64,000 nt of DNA from Palaeococcus ferrophilus DSM 13482 (GTDB lineage Archaea > Methanobacteriota_B > Thermococci > Thermococcales > Thermococcaceae). Positions 17,696 to 27,713 of this stretch are shown in pieces; the stretch's first letter is position 1; each line of letters starts with the position of its first letter. The notes under the pieces are model-generated. The model was not told where the DNA came from. It was given only the letters and a program-made list of their open reading frames with translations, and searched no databases. The stretch lies in NCBI RefSeq assembly GCF_000966265.1, contig NZ_LANF01000019.1:310001-374000 (forward strand), in the 5' to 3' direction. The position numbers and the translations under genes are program-made.

Positions 17696-18631
17696 ATGTA
17701 CAACGTAATCATAGTCAGGTATGGCGAGATTGGGACCAAATCTGCCCAGACGAGGAGATGGTTCGAGAACCTTCTGGTAAACAACGTTAGGGAGGCTCTC
17801 CTCGACGACGGGGTGAGCTTCAAGAAGGTCGTGGCCAAAAGGGGAAGGGTATTCGTGAAAACGAACGAGGCCGTCAGGGGGGCCGAAACTTTAACGAGGG
17901 TCTTCGGGATAGTCTCCCTCTCCCCCGCGATGGAGGTTGATGCGGAGCTCGAAAAGATAAACAAAACCGCCCTCAAGCTCTTCAGGAAGAAAAAGCGGGA
18001 GCTCGGAATTGAAAGGCCCCGCTTTAGGGTCACCGCGCGGAGGATAACCAAGGAGTTTCCCCTCAAGAGCCCGGAGCTCCAGGCGAAGGTCGGGGAGTAC
18101 ATCCTCGAGAACGAGGAGAGCGAGGTCAACCTGCACGAATACGAGGTAGAGGTCGGCGTTGAGCTCATGGAGGGAAAAGCCTACGTGTTCACGGAGAGAA
18201 TCGCGGCGTGGGGCGGGCTCCCGATAGGCACGCAGGGAAAGGTAGTTGCACTGCTCAGCGGGCCGAATTCCGCTTTGGCTTCCTTCCTCATGATGAAGCG
18301 CGGGGTTGAAGTTATCCCCCTCCACATAAAGCGCTCGGAGGAGGAGCTCGAGGAGGTCAGAGCCCTCTGGGGGAAGCTCAGGAAGTACGCCTACGGCGCC
18401 AAGGGTGAACTCGTGGTGAGCGAGGGGGAGATGGTTGAGGAGGCCATGAAGCTCGTGAGGGACTTTGGAGCCAAGGGCATCGTGATGGGCCGCTACGTCG
18501 AAAGGTTCACGGAGGAGCTCGGCGAGGAGCTCGTTAGGGAGAACGAGAAGGTTGACGTCCCGATTTTCTATCCGCTTATAGGCCTTCCGTGTGAGTACGT
18601 TGAGGAAGTGAGAAGGAGGGTTGGGCTGTGA
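17696..18631 (+). CDS. ThiI-like protein: THUMP domain plus degenerate PP-loop
   Basis: A 311-residue protein. The N-terminal ferredoxin-like/THUMP region (MYNVIIVRYGEIGTKS through about residue 165) binds tRNA in ThiI. It is followed by an adenine-nucleotide alpha-hydrolase domain whose PP-loop reads LLSGPNSALA instead of SGGxDS, so catalysis is unlikely. The length and degeneracy match a Pyrococcus protein of known structure that I recall. ATG 17696 lies after GGGTGA; two in-frame upstream codons (17687, 17690) fall in the ribosome site. The stop overlaps the next gene by 4 bases. Confidence 0.85.
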   Translation: MYNVIIVRYGEIGTKSAQTRRWFENLLVNNVREALLDDGVSFKKVVAKRGRVFVKTNEAVRGAETLTRVFGIVSLSPAMEVDAELEKINKTALKLFRKKKRELGIERPRFRVTARRITKEFPLKSPELQAKVGEYILENEESEVNLHEYEVEVGVELMEGKAYVFTERIAAWGGLPIGTQGKVVALLSGPNSALASFLMMKRGVEVIPLHIKRSEEELEEVRALWGKLRKYAYGAKGELVVSEGEMVEEAMKLVRDFGAKGIVMGRYVERFTEELGEELVRENEKVDVPIFYPLIGLPCEYVEEVRRRVGL

Positions 18632-19212
18632 AGGTGGTTGCCCTTTTGAGCGGGGGCATTGACTCCCCCGTGGCAGCTTATCTAATGCTCGCGAAGGGCG
18701 CGGAGGTTATTCCCGTTCACATGCACGTTGGAGAGAAAACGGACGAGAAGGTGGGGCTCATAGCGAAGAAGTTAGCCGAATACGGCCCTGTGGAAGAGCC
18801 GATCATAGTGGAGCCCAAGGAGAGGAACAGGGTCATACCGAAGCTTAGGGAGATGGGGAAGGAGAAGTACACCTGCGTCCTCTGCAAGTTCAGGATGGTC
18901 AAAGCGGCTGAGAGCGTCGCGCTCGAGAGGGGCGCCAAGGCAATAGTGATGGGCGACAGCATAGGGCAGGTGGCTTCCCAAACGCTCGACAACATCCTCA
19001 TAGTGAGCCGCGCCACGCGTCTCCCCATAATCCGCCCGCTGGTTGGCCTCGACAAAGAGGAGATAGTCCGCATAGCGAAGGATATTGGCACCTTCGAGCT
19101 CTCGGTCCTTCCCGAGGATGAGTGCTGGTGTGTCCCCAGGCACCCGGTAATAAGGGGCTCGTGGGGCGAGTTCGTGAAGATACACAGGGCGCTCTTCGGG
19201 AGGGAGCCGTAG
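18628..19212 (+). CDS. ThiI-like PP-loop ATPase domain protein (active-site copy)
   Basis: A 194-residue stand-alone PP-loop domain with an intact ATP-pyrophosphatase signature LLSGGIDSPVAAYL at the N-terminus and two further conserved segments (MGDSIGQVASQT, VGLDKEEIVRIAK). Cysteines in TCVLCKFRM and ECWCVPRHP may hold metal or take part in sulfur transfer. With the upstream THUMP protein it probably makes 4-thiouridine in tRNA. Start GTG 18628 overlaps the upstream stop (GTGA), a translationally coupled arrangement. Confidence 0.88.
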   Translation: MKVVALLSGGIDSPVAAYLMLAKGAEVIPVHMHVGEKTDEKVGLIAKKLAEYGPVEEPIIVEPKERNRVIPKLREMGKEKYTCVLCKFRMVKAAESVALERGAKAIVMGDSIGQVASQTLDNILIVSRATRLPIIRPLVGLDKEEIVRIAKDIGTFELSVLPEDECWCVPRHPVIRGSWGEFVKIHRALFGREP

Positions 19213-19736
19213 TGAGGAGGTTCTACGTTTACGCCTCCCTCTCCATTCCCCTGCTTTTCGTGGTGGGGCTGCTCTTCGTCATAAGCCAGAACCCGTGGTT
19301 CTCGCTCACGGACAACGCCCTCAGCGATATGGGCTCCCTCCACAACCCGAAGGGCTACCTCTTCAACGGCTTCATCATGTTGCTCGCCACGGTGATGTTC
19401 GTGGTCTCAGTCGGGATGGCGAGGGAAGGCTACTCCTACCTCATGCCCATAGCTTCCCTTTTCCTGTTCCTCGTGGGCGTATTCCCCGAGGAGAAAGCTC
19501 CCCATGCGCCTGCGGCCATACTGTTCTACACCACCGCTCTGGCGGATATAGCGCTCGTGGGAGGGAAGAAGGGGAAGAGGGGATGGAGTGCCCTCGCCGT
19601 TGTGACCTTTGCTCTCATGCTCGTCCTGCCCCTGTTAGTTCGGGGGCTCGCGATTCCGGAGCTCGTCGGGGCGGCCACAATAACCGGGTGGTTCCTTTAC
19701 CTCGGGCTCATGTTTCGCGGGCAAAAACGTTTTTAA
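19212..19736 (+). CDS. DUF998 family membrane protein
   Basis: A 174-residue protein with six predicted membrane helices. The N-terminal part FVISQNPWFSLTDNALSDMG and the later VGVFPEEKAPHAPAAILFY are hallmarks of DUF998, a family with no firmly assigned function. GTG 19212 overlaps the last base of the upstream stop codon, indicating coupling to the ThiI-like operon. Its final codons contain the TATA box of the phosphofructokinase gene. Confidence 0.8.
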   Translation: MRRFYVYASLSIPLLFVVGLLFVISQNPWFSLTDNALSDMGSLHNPKGYLFNGFIMLLATVMFVVSVGMAREGYSYLMPIASLFLFLVGVFPEEKAPHAPAAILFYTTALADIALVGGKKGKRGWSALAVVTFALMLVLPLLVRGLAIPELVGAATITGWFLYLGLMFRGQKRF

Positions 19737-19780
19737 AGGGCCACACCAACCTTTGAATATCCTACTCACCGAGGGTGATA
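19730..19780 (+). promoter_or_regulatory. pfkC promoter with TGM-like operator
   Basis: TATA box TTTTTAAAG at 19730-19738 lies partly in the end of the upstream gene and predicts a transcript start near 19762. At 19764-19780 is ACTCAC-CGAGG-GTGATA. The right half is a perfect match, and the left half a four-of-six match, to the Thermococcales glycolytic motif TATCAC-N5-GTGATA bound by TrmBL1/Tgr. A downstream position is typical of glycolytic genes repressed without sugar. Motif and regulator are from literature knowledge. Confidence 0.7.
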
Positions 19781-19783
19781 CAT

Positions 19784-21172
19784 ATGGACTGGCGCGAGTT
19801 TACCGGGGCCTTCAAGGACATGAGCTTTTACCTCGCCTACAACACCAACGTTGACGCGATAGTTTACCTCACACCCGAGAAGGTTCAGGCGCTTATTGAG
19901 GAATTCGGGGCGGATAACGTCAGGAAGAGAATTGAGGAGTACCCAAGGCAGATAGACGAGCCCCTTGACTTCGTTGCAAGACTCGTCCACGCCCTCAAGA
20001 CGGGAAAGCCCAACGCGGTGCCTATGTTCGACCAGAGCCTCAACAACTGGTTTGACGGACACTTCAAGTACGACGTTGAGAGAATAGGGGGGCAGGTGGG
20101 CATCATAGCCAACATCCTCGCCAGCCTCGACTTCAAGAGGGTCATAGCCTACTCCCCTCTCCTGGGAAAGAAGCAGGCGGAGATGTTCGTTGACAGGCCG
20201 AACCTCTTCTACCCTGTCGTCGAGAACGAGATGCTCGCCTTTAAGCCTCCACGGGAGGCCTACCGCGAGGACGACCCCGTTAAGATAAACCGCATCTTCG
20301 AGTTCCGGAAGGGGATGCGCTTTAGGCTCGGGGAGGAGGAGATAGAGGTTCCCTTCTCGGGGCGCTTCATCGTATCCTCGAGGCCCACGGAGCTGAGAAT
20401 CGAGACGCGCGATGAGCTGAGGCCTTTCCTTCCTCAAATCGGCGAGAGCGTTGATGGCATAATCCTCTCGGGCTACCAGGGCATAAAGCGCCACTATCCG
20501 GACGGAAAGACGGACGATTACTACATAGCGCGCGCCAGGAGGGACATTGAGCTCCTTAAGAAGAACCACGACGTCAAGGTGCACATAGAGTTCGCTTCAA
20601 TCCAGGACAAGGAGCTCAGAAAGAAGGTTGTGAGGGAGCTCTTCCCCATGGCGGACAGCGTCGGCATGGACGAGGCGGAGATAGCCCACGTTCTCAACGT
20701 CATGGGCTACCCCGACCTGAGCGACAGGATATTCAACTACAACCGCATTGAGGACGTCGTTCTTGGAGGGAAGATCATCCTCGACGAGGCCAACCTCGAG
20801 ATACTCCAGATACACACCATTTACTACATCATGTACATAGCCAGAAGCTCCAACCCGCTGAAGGAGGAGGAGCTCAGGAGCAGTCTTGAGCTTGCCACGG
20901 TTCTCGCGGCTACAAGGGCTTCACTTGGCGATATAACCCGTCCCGAGGACCTGGCCGTCGGGGAGAAGGTTCCATACAACGAGCGGGGAGAATACGTGAA
21001 GCTCCGCTTCGAGGAGGCCAGAAAGAGGATAAGGACGAGGGGCTACAAGATCGTCATAATCCCCACAAGGCTCGTTAAAAATCCCGTCTCGACGGTCGGA
21101 CTCGGCGATACGATATCCGCGGGAGCCTTCGCGAGCTACCTGGCACTGCTGAGGAGGAAAGGGGTCCTCTGA
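19784..21172 (+). CDS. pfkC: ADP-dependent phosphofructokinase
   Basis: A 462-residue ribokinase-fold sugar kinase that phosphorylates fructose 6-phosphate with ADP in the modified Embden-Meyerhof pathway. The sequence is close along its length to my recollection of Pyrococcus ADP-PFK (for example LVHALKTGKP, RIGGQVGIIANIL, FRKGMRFRLG) and unlike the ADP-glucokinase paralogue. The catalytic GLGD aspartate is D442, and SVGMDEAEIAH carries the NxxE-type metal motif region. ATG 19784 is chosen because GAGGGTGAT lies before it; the GTG at 19775 is inside the ribosome site and the operator. Confidence 0.95.
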   Translation: MDWREFTGAFKDMSFYLAYNTNVDAIVYLTPEKVQALIEEFGADNVRKRIEEYPRQIDEPLDFVARLVHALKTGKPNAVPMFDQSLNNWFDGHFKYDVERIGGQVGIIANILASLDFKRVIAYSPLLGKKQAEMFVDRPNLFYPVVENEMLAFKPPREAYREDDPVKINRIFEFRKGMRFRLGEEEIEVPFSGRFIVSSRPTELRIETRDELRPFLPQIGESVDGIILSGYQGIKRHYPDGKTDDYYIARARRDIELLKKNHDVKVHIEFASIQDKELRKKVVRELFPMADSVGMDEAEIAHVLNVMGYPDLSDRIFNYNRIEDVVLGGKIILDEANLEILQIHTIYYIMYIARSSNPLKEEELRSSLELATVLAATRASLGDITRPEDLAVGEKVPYNERGEYVKLRFEEARKRIRTRGYKIVIIPTRLVKNPVSTVGLGDTISAGAFASYLALLRRKGVL

Positions 21173-21178
21173 GGCCTC

Positions 21179-21212
21179 ATCTTGTTCGTTTTTCTGGTTT
21201 TTGTCCTTTTTC
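21179..21212 (+). terminator. T-rich terminator after pfkC
   Basis: Three runs of T (TTTTT, TTTTT, TTTTT within about 30 bases) follow the pfkC stop on the plus strand, the usual form of an archaeal factor-independent terminator. No strong hairpin precedes it. The convergent xerA gene ends about 40 bases further on. Confidence 0.6.
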
Positions 21213-21248
21213 AAACGTCGTGCCCCTCTGGAAGTTCTTCCTTGGGTT

Positions 21249-22088
21249 TTAGTCCTCAAAAAGCCTCTCCACAAGCCTCGCCTTCTCCTGGGCCTTTCTC
21301 AGGTGCTCCACGGTAACCCTCGTGTAGATTTGAGTCGTCGAAAGGCTCGAATGCCCCAGGAACTCCTGTATTGACCTTATGTCCACGCCGTTCTCGAGCA
21401 TGTGGGTGGCGAAGCTGTGGCGGAGCATGTGCGGTGTAACCTTCACCCCGGCCCTCTCGCCGTATTTGCGGAGGAGGTACCATACGGTCTTGGGGGAGAG
21501 CCTGTCCTTGCTCTGTCGCCTGTCCTCAACGAAGAGGTACTCGCTGTCGTCATCCCTACCATTGAGGTAGCGCTCTATCAGCTGGAGCGTCGCCTTCGGA
21601 ATGGGCACGACCCTGTCCTTGGCGCCCTTTCCTCCCCTCACGTGAAGCAGGGAGCGCTCGAAGTCAACGTCCTCCTTTTTCAGGTTGCAGAGCTCGCTGA
21701 CGCGCAGACCGCTCGTGTAGAGAAGGAGCACTATGAGCCTGTCGCGTTCCCGCGTGGGGGGTATAACGTTCAGGAGCTTCCTCACCTCGTCCTGTCTGAG
21801 GCTCTTTGGGAGGCTTTTGGGAACCTTGGGAGGTTTTAGCCTCTCCGCCTCCTCGTCCATCCCCTCGAACCGGAAGTAGGCCTTGATGGCCTGAACCACG
21901 AGGTGGAGGCTCTTAGTCGAGTAGCCCTTGCGCCTCAGTCTGGCCAGAAAACGAAGGGCAGAGCGGGCGTTTAAATCCCCGCCCGACTCAAGGAAGCGCT
22001 CCACGTAGTAGGAGTACATCCGCACCGTGTGGGGACTCTTCCCCTCCAGTTCGAGGTAGGTGCGGAACTCCTCTATTACCTCGTCCAT
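21249..22088 (-). CDS. xerA: Tyrosine recombinase XerA
   Basis: A 279-residue archaeal Xer recombinase that resolves chromosome dimers at a dif site. SAM-like N-terminal DNA-binding domain (residues about 1-85), then the catalytic domain with R129 (SGLRVSEL), K154 (GGKGAKDR), H220 and R223 ([10 protein letters not shown]), H246 (LGHSSL) and the nucleophile Y255. All six active-site residues are present, so it should be active. I found no obvious dif-like site in the window. It ends the minus-strand series topA, TOPRIM protein, xerA; the gap to the previous gene is 11 bases. Confidence 0.93.
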   Translation of the reverse strand: MDEVIEEFRTYLELEGKSPHTVRMYSYYVERFLESGGDLNARSALRFLARLRRKGYSTKSLHLVVQAIKAYFRFEGMDEEAERLKPPKVPKSLPKSLRQDEVRKLLNVIPPTRERDRLIVLLLYTSGLRVSELCNLKKEDVDFERSLLHVRGGKGAKDRVVPIPKATLQLIERYLNGRDDDSEYLFVEDRRQSKDRLSPKTVWYLLRKYGERAGVKVTPHMLRHSFATHMLENGVDIRSIQEFLGHSSLSTTQIYTRVTVEHLRKAQEKARLVERLFED

Positions 22089-22099
22089 ACCCCTTCACT

Positions 22100-22933
22100 T
22101 CACTCCTCGAGCCTGAACTCCTCCTCGGGCTGAACCTCAGGTTCCTCCTTGGGCTCCTCCTCCTTGAAGTCCTCGAGGAGGCCGAGGGCCAGGTAAACCG
22201 TCTTGAGGAGCTGAGACACGAGCTCTTCGTTTTCGGCGTAGATGTAGCCCTGTCCCACGATGACCTTTCCGTTCAGGCCGAGACCCTCAACGGCCTTCGC
22301 GAGGTACTCCTCGTCAGGCGCTTCGCCGCCGAACGCCTTCTCCCACACCTCGCTTATCCTGTACACCTTCTCGGCCCTCTTCTTGAGGAGTTCGTTGAGG
22401 TTCTCGTTCTCCGCCTTGACGCGCTGGTACTCGTTGTAGAGCTCCTGGTAGCGGGCGTTTAAATCGTCAAGCTGGGCCTCTAGGTCCTTTTTTTCGCTCA
22501 ATATTGCATCGCAGCGCCCCTTGAGGTCGAGGAGCTCGTTCCTTAGGCCCATGTACTCGGGGAGAACCTGGAGGCTCTTGAGGCCGGCCCTTATAAGGGC
22601 GTTCCTGAGTTCCTTCTTGACGAGCTCGACATCAACGTGCTCAAGGTCGTGGCCGAGCGGTATCTTCATGCGCTCTATCCTTCCTACGAGCCCTTCGAGC
22701 TCACTGAAAAAGCGCTCCGCAAGCTCCCTTCCAACCCTGTCCGCGTCGGTTGCGATTATAAGAAGATCGGCACCGGCAACGGCGCTCTTGGCTATCTCAA
22801 GGTTCGTTGTCGGGATTATCGCGGATATCGTTATGTTGTACTCGCTACCGAGGGCAAGGCTCTGGAGGGCCTTGCTCACGACCTCAACGTCGCTTGCCCC
22901 TTCAACCAGAATTCTAACATCAACTATGGCCAT
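22100..22933 (-). CDS. TOPRIM domain coiled-coil protein
   Basis: A 277-residue protein. Residues about 1-85 form a TOPRIM domain with the acidic motif VEGASDVEV and the DxD-type motif [10 protein letters not shown]. Residues about 120-195 form a long coiled coil ([20 protein letters not shown] and onwards), and the C-terminus is very acidic ([10 protein letters not shown]). TOPRIM domains act in primases, topoisomerases and OLD-family nucleases. Here it follows topA by 65 bases on the same strand, so a role beside topoisomerase or primase is possible. Function otherwise unknown. Confidence 0.75.
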   Translation of the reverse strand: MAIVDVRILVEGASDVEVVSKALQSLALGSEYNITISAIIPTTNLEIAKSAVAGADLLIIATDADRVGRELAERFFSELEGLVGRIERMKIPLGHDLEHVDVELVKKELRNALIRAGLKSLQVLPEYMGLRNELLDLKGRCDAILSEKKDLEAQLDDLNARYQELYNEYQRVKAENENLNELLKKRAEKVYRISEVWEKAFGGEAPDEEYLAKAVEGLGLNGKVIVGQGYIYAENEELVSQLLKTVYLALGLLEDFKEEEPKEEPEVQPEEEFRLEE

Positions 22934-22998
22934 TTTTCACACCTCACAGCGGGTCGTTACCCATCTTAATCTCCACCTTGCGCTTAAAAAACCTCCCC

Positions 22999-25900
22999 TC
23001 ACTTCCTCCAGTTCCTGCAGTTCATGTCGAGGCAGACCTCGTACTCCCTTCCCCTCTCGCGGATTTTGACGACGGGTGCTCCATCGCAGCAGGTTTTGTC
23101 CGTGGGGATTATCTCGCCGCGCTGTAGGAGGGGGTAGGTGACGTTGCAGTTGGGCCAGTTGGAGCAGCCGACGAAGCGCTTTCCTGTTCTCCTGTTGTAG
23201 CGGACGACCAGATCGCCGCCGCACTTGGGGCACTTGCCAACGACGAGCGTTTTCTTCTTTTCCTGCTCCTCAACGGCGCTTTTAACTCTCCTTTCCTCCT
23301 CCTCGCTCAGTTCCCTCACCTTGCCCCTCGAGCGCGGCTTCTCCTCTGAGACGAACTGTGCCGCGAGGTCCTTCCCGATTTCAAGCTCCTTGGCCTTGAA
23401 CTCCTCGAGTATCTTTGTGAGGCCCGATTTGGCTTCCTCTATGACCTCCTCCTTCTTCCTGCGCCGCCCCATAATCTCCTCCATCTTCTCCTCAAATGCC
23501 TTGGTGAGCTCAACGCTCACTATGCTGGGGACGTGCTTCTCCAGGGCCTCTACGACCTTCATTCCAAGGGGGGTGACCTTTATCTTTCTCTTGCCCTCTA
23601 TGTAGCCGCGGTTGTAGAGGGTCTCGAGTATCTGGGCGCGCGTCGCTTTGGTGCCTATTCCCAGATCCTCCATGCGCTTGATGACGGATGCGGGGGAGTA
23701 CCTCGCTGGCGGTTTGGTTTTCTTCTTCTCGCGCTTTATCTGAATGACCTTGATGGGCTCGCCCTCCTTGAAGGCCGGCAGAATCACTTCGTCGAACTTG
23801 ACGTACTTGCCGTATACCTTCAGCCAGCCTTCCTTAACGGTTCTCGCGCCGCTCAGGATGAAGCGGTGGTTGTTGGAGTTTATGACCACCTTCATCGTCT
23901 CCCTCACCGCGGGCTCCATGAAGAGGGCCAGAAAACGCCTCACAACGAGGTCGTAGATATTCCCCTCGTCCTTACTCAGATCCCCGGGCTTGGGGAGCTC
24001 TCCCGTTGGGTAGATTGCCGGGTGCGCAGGGTCGTCCTTCTTGCCCTCGACCGGTTTGAGCGTCTCCTTTCCCAAAAGCTCGTGGGCGAAGGGCTTGTAC
24101 TCTGGCAATTTGGCGAGGTTCTGGAGTATGTTGCGGAAATTGAGGTTTTTGGGGAGCTTCTGGGAACTTGTGCGGGGATAAGAGCAGTTGTGAACCACAA
24201 CGCCGTTGGCGATGAAGTTGTGATAGTTATCGACCACGAGGTCGTACACCTTACCGCGGTAGTGGAACTTCTCAATCGACCTTATGCCGAGAATGTAAAC
24301 ATCGCCCGTGGCTATCCTGCGCAGATCAGTGTCCGTGAGGTAGTCCACTATTCGCTGGAGCTTGTCGAGGCTTATTCCCCTCCCGTGTGCGGCTTGGTTG
24401 GACATGTCGAACTTTTTCCAAAGGGCATTGCTGGATTTTATCTTTCCTTCCCAGCTTTTGACATTAAGAACGCTGTAGTGGTGCGAGTACGCTTTTCTTT
24501 TCCTGATGGCAACTTTCTTTACGTGCTCCAAATCTTTTCTTTTGATCCTGAGGTGATTTTTCATCACTTCATAGAACCTCGGGGCATCGCGGGAGTACAC
24601 CTTAAGCTCGTAGGCCATAAAACTTCCTTTTTTGTCCTTCTTTTCCCATAGGTACGTTCCAACCCCCAGAAGCTGCCACATCTGCTTAGCAGTGTACACA
24701 GCCATGCGGTTCTTAGAGGTGAGGACTATCTGCGGGGAGTGGGATTTCTTCCTACCGGTTGGTTTCGTTCCTATGTGGCCGTCTGCATCGTAATAGCCGG
24801 CCAGAAACGCCGCCATCCACTCTGGCTTAGTCATCACTTCTCCTGGGATCCTGAAGATTTCGGTTTTATTGCCATAGGGGCAACCGAGAAGCTCAAAAAG
24901 CCTCGTTAGTGACTTGCTACGAATGATTATTATCTTATACTTTCCATCGAAGGCAAAAGGAACTCCAAGGTACTCAGTTATCTCCTTAACAGCCCTCAGG
25001 GTGTCCTCCGTTCTATCCTTTGCGGGTATTGTTATCGCTCCCTTCTTTGCGAGATGGCCGTCTCCCACCACAAGACCAAAAAGGTACCAGAATTCCTCAC
25101 CGAACTCAAAGGAAATCGGGGCCAGTGATGTGCTGTAGGAGAATCCCCTAAGTATCTCCCTTAACTCGTCAATGGATACAATGCCCCTCTCCAGCAGGAA
25201 CCTAACTATCGGAACGGGCATCTTGCCCCGCAGGTATTTGTAATAGGTAGGCTCTTTTATCCTGAAGCGCCACATTATCTCAGATTTTAAACCGGCGCCT
25301 TTTATTCTGGCTTTTAGGACACCGCCAAATTCTGGGTCATAGAGGATGTAGTCCTTCATTGAAGTGGCGTTTTCAAGAAGGAAGCTTAAGAGCGTTGGGG
25401 GCTCGGCCCTTGAAGAGTATCCATTCCTGTTTATGAAAAGAACGGCCTGATCATCCTCCCTCAGCTCTCCCGCCGGGACAAAGATCAACAGGTCATCCCG
25501 GTATACTAGGACGGGATGGTCCGCCGTAAGGTAGAGTTCGGTTCTATCTGTGAGAGTGACCTTGTACATCGGCTCATCCGCGTCCCTCTCCAGGAGTCTG
25601 TATCCAGCCCTCGATAGTTTCAGGTCAAAGTCAAGCGCAAAGACCTCGCCCTTCTCTGGAAGCTCCTTTATTCTCTTAACTCCCTGAGGAGTGGGTATCA
25701 GTGAATCGGGATGCAGGCAATAACCCTTCTCGTACAGTTTCTGGGCTATCTCAAGGGTCTTCTTTGGGGAGTAACCGAAGGCGGAATAGGCCTCCCTCTG
25801 AAGGGTACCGAGGTCGAAGGGCACCGGTGGGTGCCTCTTCCCCTGCTTCACCTCGACTCTCTCAACGAAAGCCGGCCCCTTCCTGGCTTCCTCGACTATT

Positions 25901-26664
25901 CTCTTGGCCTCTTCCTCGTCGAGGATGCGCTCCTTCTCGTAGGTTGCTGTGTAGTTCTCCCCGTTCTTCTCGAGGAGCATTTTGATGACCCAGTAGGGGG
26001 TGGGCTTAAAGTTGGCTATCTCCCTCTCCCTGTCGGCCAGAAACTTTAGGGTGGGCCCCTGAACCCTTCCGGTTGAGAGAACCATCCACTTCCCGCTGGC
26101 GCGCCTTATTGATGAGCTCAGGGCCCTCGAAAGGTTCACGCCCCAGTACCAGTCGAGAATGTGGCGCGTTACTCCCGCGTCGGCCATTCCGAAGTTTATC
26201 GTTGGCTCGAGGTTGTACCATGCTTTGAGGAGGTCCTTCTTGGTGAGCGCGGAGAACTTCATGCGCTTTGCCTTTGACGGGTCAACGCCGCAGGCGTACT
26301 TCAGGGCGGTGTAGCCTATGACCTCACCCTCCGTATCGTAGTCGCAGGCAACCACGAACTCATCGGCCTGCTTCGCGAGCGTTGCGAGGGCCTTAACGTA
26401 GTCCCTTGCGTAGCTCTTCCCCTTCTCCGCCTCGTAAACGGGCACCCAGTGGATGTCGAATATTGGATAGCCCCAGGTTTTAACCTTCGGGGCGAGGGTG
26501 AAGAGGTGACCGACAGCTGGAGCTACGATAATCCTCTTCCCGTCCCTCACAAACTCGTAATAGGGTACTTTGCCTATGCTCTTTCTCGTGGGCTTGCCCT
26601 CAGCCAGGGCATAGGCTATCTTTCTCGCGACGTTGGGCTTCTCGGCGATTATCAGTACGGTCAT
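22999..26664 (-). CDS. topA: DNA topoisomerase I (type IA), intein-containing precursor
   Basis: The 1221-residue precursor contains a 511-residue intein; the spliced enzyme would have 710 residues. It relaxes negative supercoils by single-strand passage. TOPRIM domain at the N-terminus ([23 protein letters not shown]), catalytic core with nucleophilic Tyr829 of the precursor (CSYPRTSS; residue 318 after splicing), and C-terminal zinc-binding sequences CPKCGG-x20-CSNWPNC and CCDG...CLDMNC. The intein sits three residues before the catalytic tyrosine, so the enzyme is inactive until splicing. It begins the set topA, TOPRIM protein, xerA. Confidence 0.93.
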   Translation of the reverse strand: MTVLIIAEKPNVARKIAYALAEGKPTRKSIGKVPYYEFVRDGKRIIVAPAVGHLFTLAPKVKTWGYPIFDIHWVPVYEAEKGKSYARDYVKALATLAKQADEFVVACDYDTEGEVIGYTALKYACGVDPSKAKRMKFSALTKKDLLKAWYNLEPTINFGMADAGVTRHILDWYWGVNLSRALSSSIRRASGKWMVLSTGRVQGPTLKFLADREREIANFKPTPYWVIKMLLEKNGENYTATYEKERILDEEEAKRIVEEARKGPAFVERVEVKQGKRHPPVPFDLGTLQREAYSAFGYSPKKTLEIAQKLYEKGYCLHPDSLIPTPQGVKRIKELPEKGEVFALDFDLKLSRAGYRLLERDADEPMYKVTLTDRTELYLTADHPVLVYRDDLLIFVPAGELREDDQAVLFINRNGYSSRAEPPTLLSFLLENATSMKDYILYDPEFGGVLKARIKGAGLKSEIMWRFRIKEPTYYKYLRGKMPVPIVRFLLERGIVSIDELREILRGFSYSTSLAPISFEFGEEFWYLFGLVVGDGHLAKKGAITIPAKDRTEDTLRAVKEITEYLGVPFAFDGKYKIIIIRSKSLTRLFELLGCPYGNKTEIFRIPGEVMTKPEWMAAFLAGYYDADGHIGTKPTGRKKSHSPQIVLTSKNRMAVYTAKQMWQLLGVGTYLWEKKDKKGSFMAYELKVYSRDAPRFYEVMKNHLRIKRKDLEHVKKVAIRKRKAYSHHYSVLNVKSWEGKIKSSNALWKKFDMSNQAAHGRGISLDKLQRIVDYLTDTDLRRIATGDVYILGIRSIEKFHYRGKVYDLVVDNYHNFIANGVVVHNCSYPRTSSQKLPKNLNFRNILQNLAKLPEYKPFAHELLGKETLKPVEGKKDDPAHPAIYPTGELPKPGDLSKDEGNIYDLVVRRFLALFMEPAVRETMKVVINSNNHRFILSGARTVKEGWLKVYGKYVKFDEVILPAFKEGEPIKVIQIKREKKKTKPPARYSPASVIKRMEDLGIGTKATRAQILETLYNRGYIEGKRKIKVTPLGMKVVEALEKHVPSIVSVELTKAFEEKMEEIMGRRRKKEEVIEEAKSGLTKILEEFKAKELEIGKDLAAQFVSEEKPRSRGKVRELSEEEERRVKSAVEEQEKKKTLVVGKCPKCGGDLVVRYNRRTGKRFVGCSNWPNCNVTYPLLQRGEIIPTDKTCCDGAPVVKIRERGREYEVCLDMNCRNWRK
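24187..25719 (-). mobile_element. Intein in TopA, 511 aa, with LAGLIDADG endonuclease
   Basis: Protein splicing element at residues 316-826 of the precursor. It begins with Cys1 (GY|CLHPDS), has the block B TxxH as TADH at 380-383, and ends in HN before Cys+1 ([10 protein letters not shown]). A two-motif LAGLIDADG homing endonuclease is inserted: [12 protein letters not shown] at 527-538 and [13 protein letters not shown] near 620. Both acidic metal ligands are present, so it may still be active. The DNA is in frame with no stops. Confidence 0.92.
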
Positions 26665-26774
26665 GATTCACCCCATACCGTATGTGCGGGTGGCTTTAAA
26701 GGGGTTACCCCAACACCGGGGTTGAGGCTCCCACCCGTTTACAATTGGTACGTCCGGTTCTCCAGTAGAAGATG

Positions 26775-27653
26775 TTAGAAGGGGAGCTCAAGCCCAAGCT
26801 CCACGGCCTTTCTCTTTATCTCTTCCAGGGGAACGATGGCGCTCCTCGCCCCGACCTTCTGAACGGTAAAGTACGCCAGCAGGGCGCCGAGTGTGGCGGC
26901 TTTCTCCAGCGACCATTCATTGAGGATACCGTATATGAAGCCGGCATCGAAGGAATCGCCGGCTCCAGTGGTGTCAACCGCCTCGGCGTGGAGCTTTGGG
27001 GTTGTGATTACCTCGCCCTTCTCGCTCCTCAGCATCGCGCCGCCGCCGTTGAGGGTAACTATGACGTTTTTCGCTCTCACCTCAGCTATGGCCTCCAGAC
27101 TTCCGTACTTGCGTTTGAACTCGTCCTCGTTCATCAGGAGGTACGTGACCTTCTCCACGGCCTCTTCCGGGAGTTCAGCCTCGCCTATGTCTATGGAGAC
27201 GCTGATTCCCCTCTCGTGGGCGAAGTTGACGGCATCAACGATGAGCTCTCGGGGATTGGACGACATGTGGATGTGCCTCGTCCTTGAGAGATAGTCGAAG
27301 TCGAGCGTCCTGTGGGCGTTGGCCCCGCTGAACTTGATTATCCGCTTGTCCTCGCCCCTTATCATGGCAATCGCCACTCCGGAGGGGACGTCAAGCCTTT
27401 TTATTCCCCCTGTGTCCACGCCGATTTTGTTGAAGTAGCTTATGTGGGCCTCTCCAATCTCGTCCCTTCCCACGGCGCCTATGAACCCCACCCTAAGCCC
27501 GAGGGTGCCGAGCCACGATGCGGTGTTTCCTGCGGCTCCTCCGAGGCCGAAGAACGCCCCCCTCGCCATCATCTTCTCGTGAAATTCCGGGAATCTATCA
27601 ACGAGCAGGATTATATCGTAGTTCAGGTTCCCAATGGCCACAACGTCGAACAT
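26775..27653 (-). CDS. PfkB family sugar/nucleoside kinase
   Basis: A 292-residue ribokinase-fold kinase with the N-terminal [13 protein letters not shown] motif (residues about 36-48) and the C-terminal anion-hole motif [13 protein letters not shown], whose catalytic base is D233. The length and these motifs are those of the ribokinase/nucleoside kinase group. Thermococcales use such kinases on ribose 1-phosphate, nucleosides and myo-inositol, and I cannot decide between them. It is divergent from another PfkB gene, with about 60 bases between starts. Confidence 0.82.
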   Translation of the reverse strand: MFDVVAIGNLNYDIILLVDRFPEFHEKMMARGAFFGLGGAAGNTASWLGTLGLRVGFIGAVGRDEIGEAHISYFNKIGVDTGGIKRLDVPSGVAIAMIRGEDKRIIKFSGANAHRTLDFDYLSRTRHIHMSSNPRELIVDAVNFAHERGISVSIDIGEAELPEEAVEKVTYLLMNEDEFKRKYGSLEAIAEVRAKNVIVTLNGGGAMLRSEKGEVITTPKLHAEAVDTTGAGDSFDAGFIYGILNEWSLEKAATLGALLAYFTVQKVGARSAIVPLEEIKRKAVELGLELPF

Positions 27654-27713
27654 TCCACCACCCGTAGCGGGTAGGGGCTAAAAGTATAAAAACGTGAGGG
27701 GAGAGGCGGAGTT

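Noticed and set aside
19784-21172. ADP-dependent glucokinase
   Set aside because: The sequence matches the recalled ADP-phosphofructokinase along its length and differs from the glucokinase in the sugar-binding regions.
21249-22088. Phage or plasmid integrase
   Set aside because: It has the short length and active-site pattern of archaeal chromosomal XerA, and no phage genes are nearby.
25701-26049. Long plus-strand open frames opposite topA, and similar long antisense frames over many genes (for example 43564-44514 and 46098-47285)
   Set aside because: They follow the high third-position GC of the real gene on the other strand, lack ribosome sites and promoters, and contain low-complexity sequence. 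They are treated as shadows.
26690-26760. GGGGTTACCCC palindrome near topA as an operator
   Set aside because: It is a short dyad (4-3-4) in a GC-rich region and is not placed at a clear TATA box.
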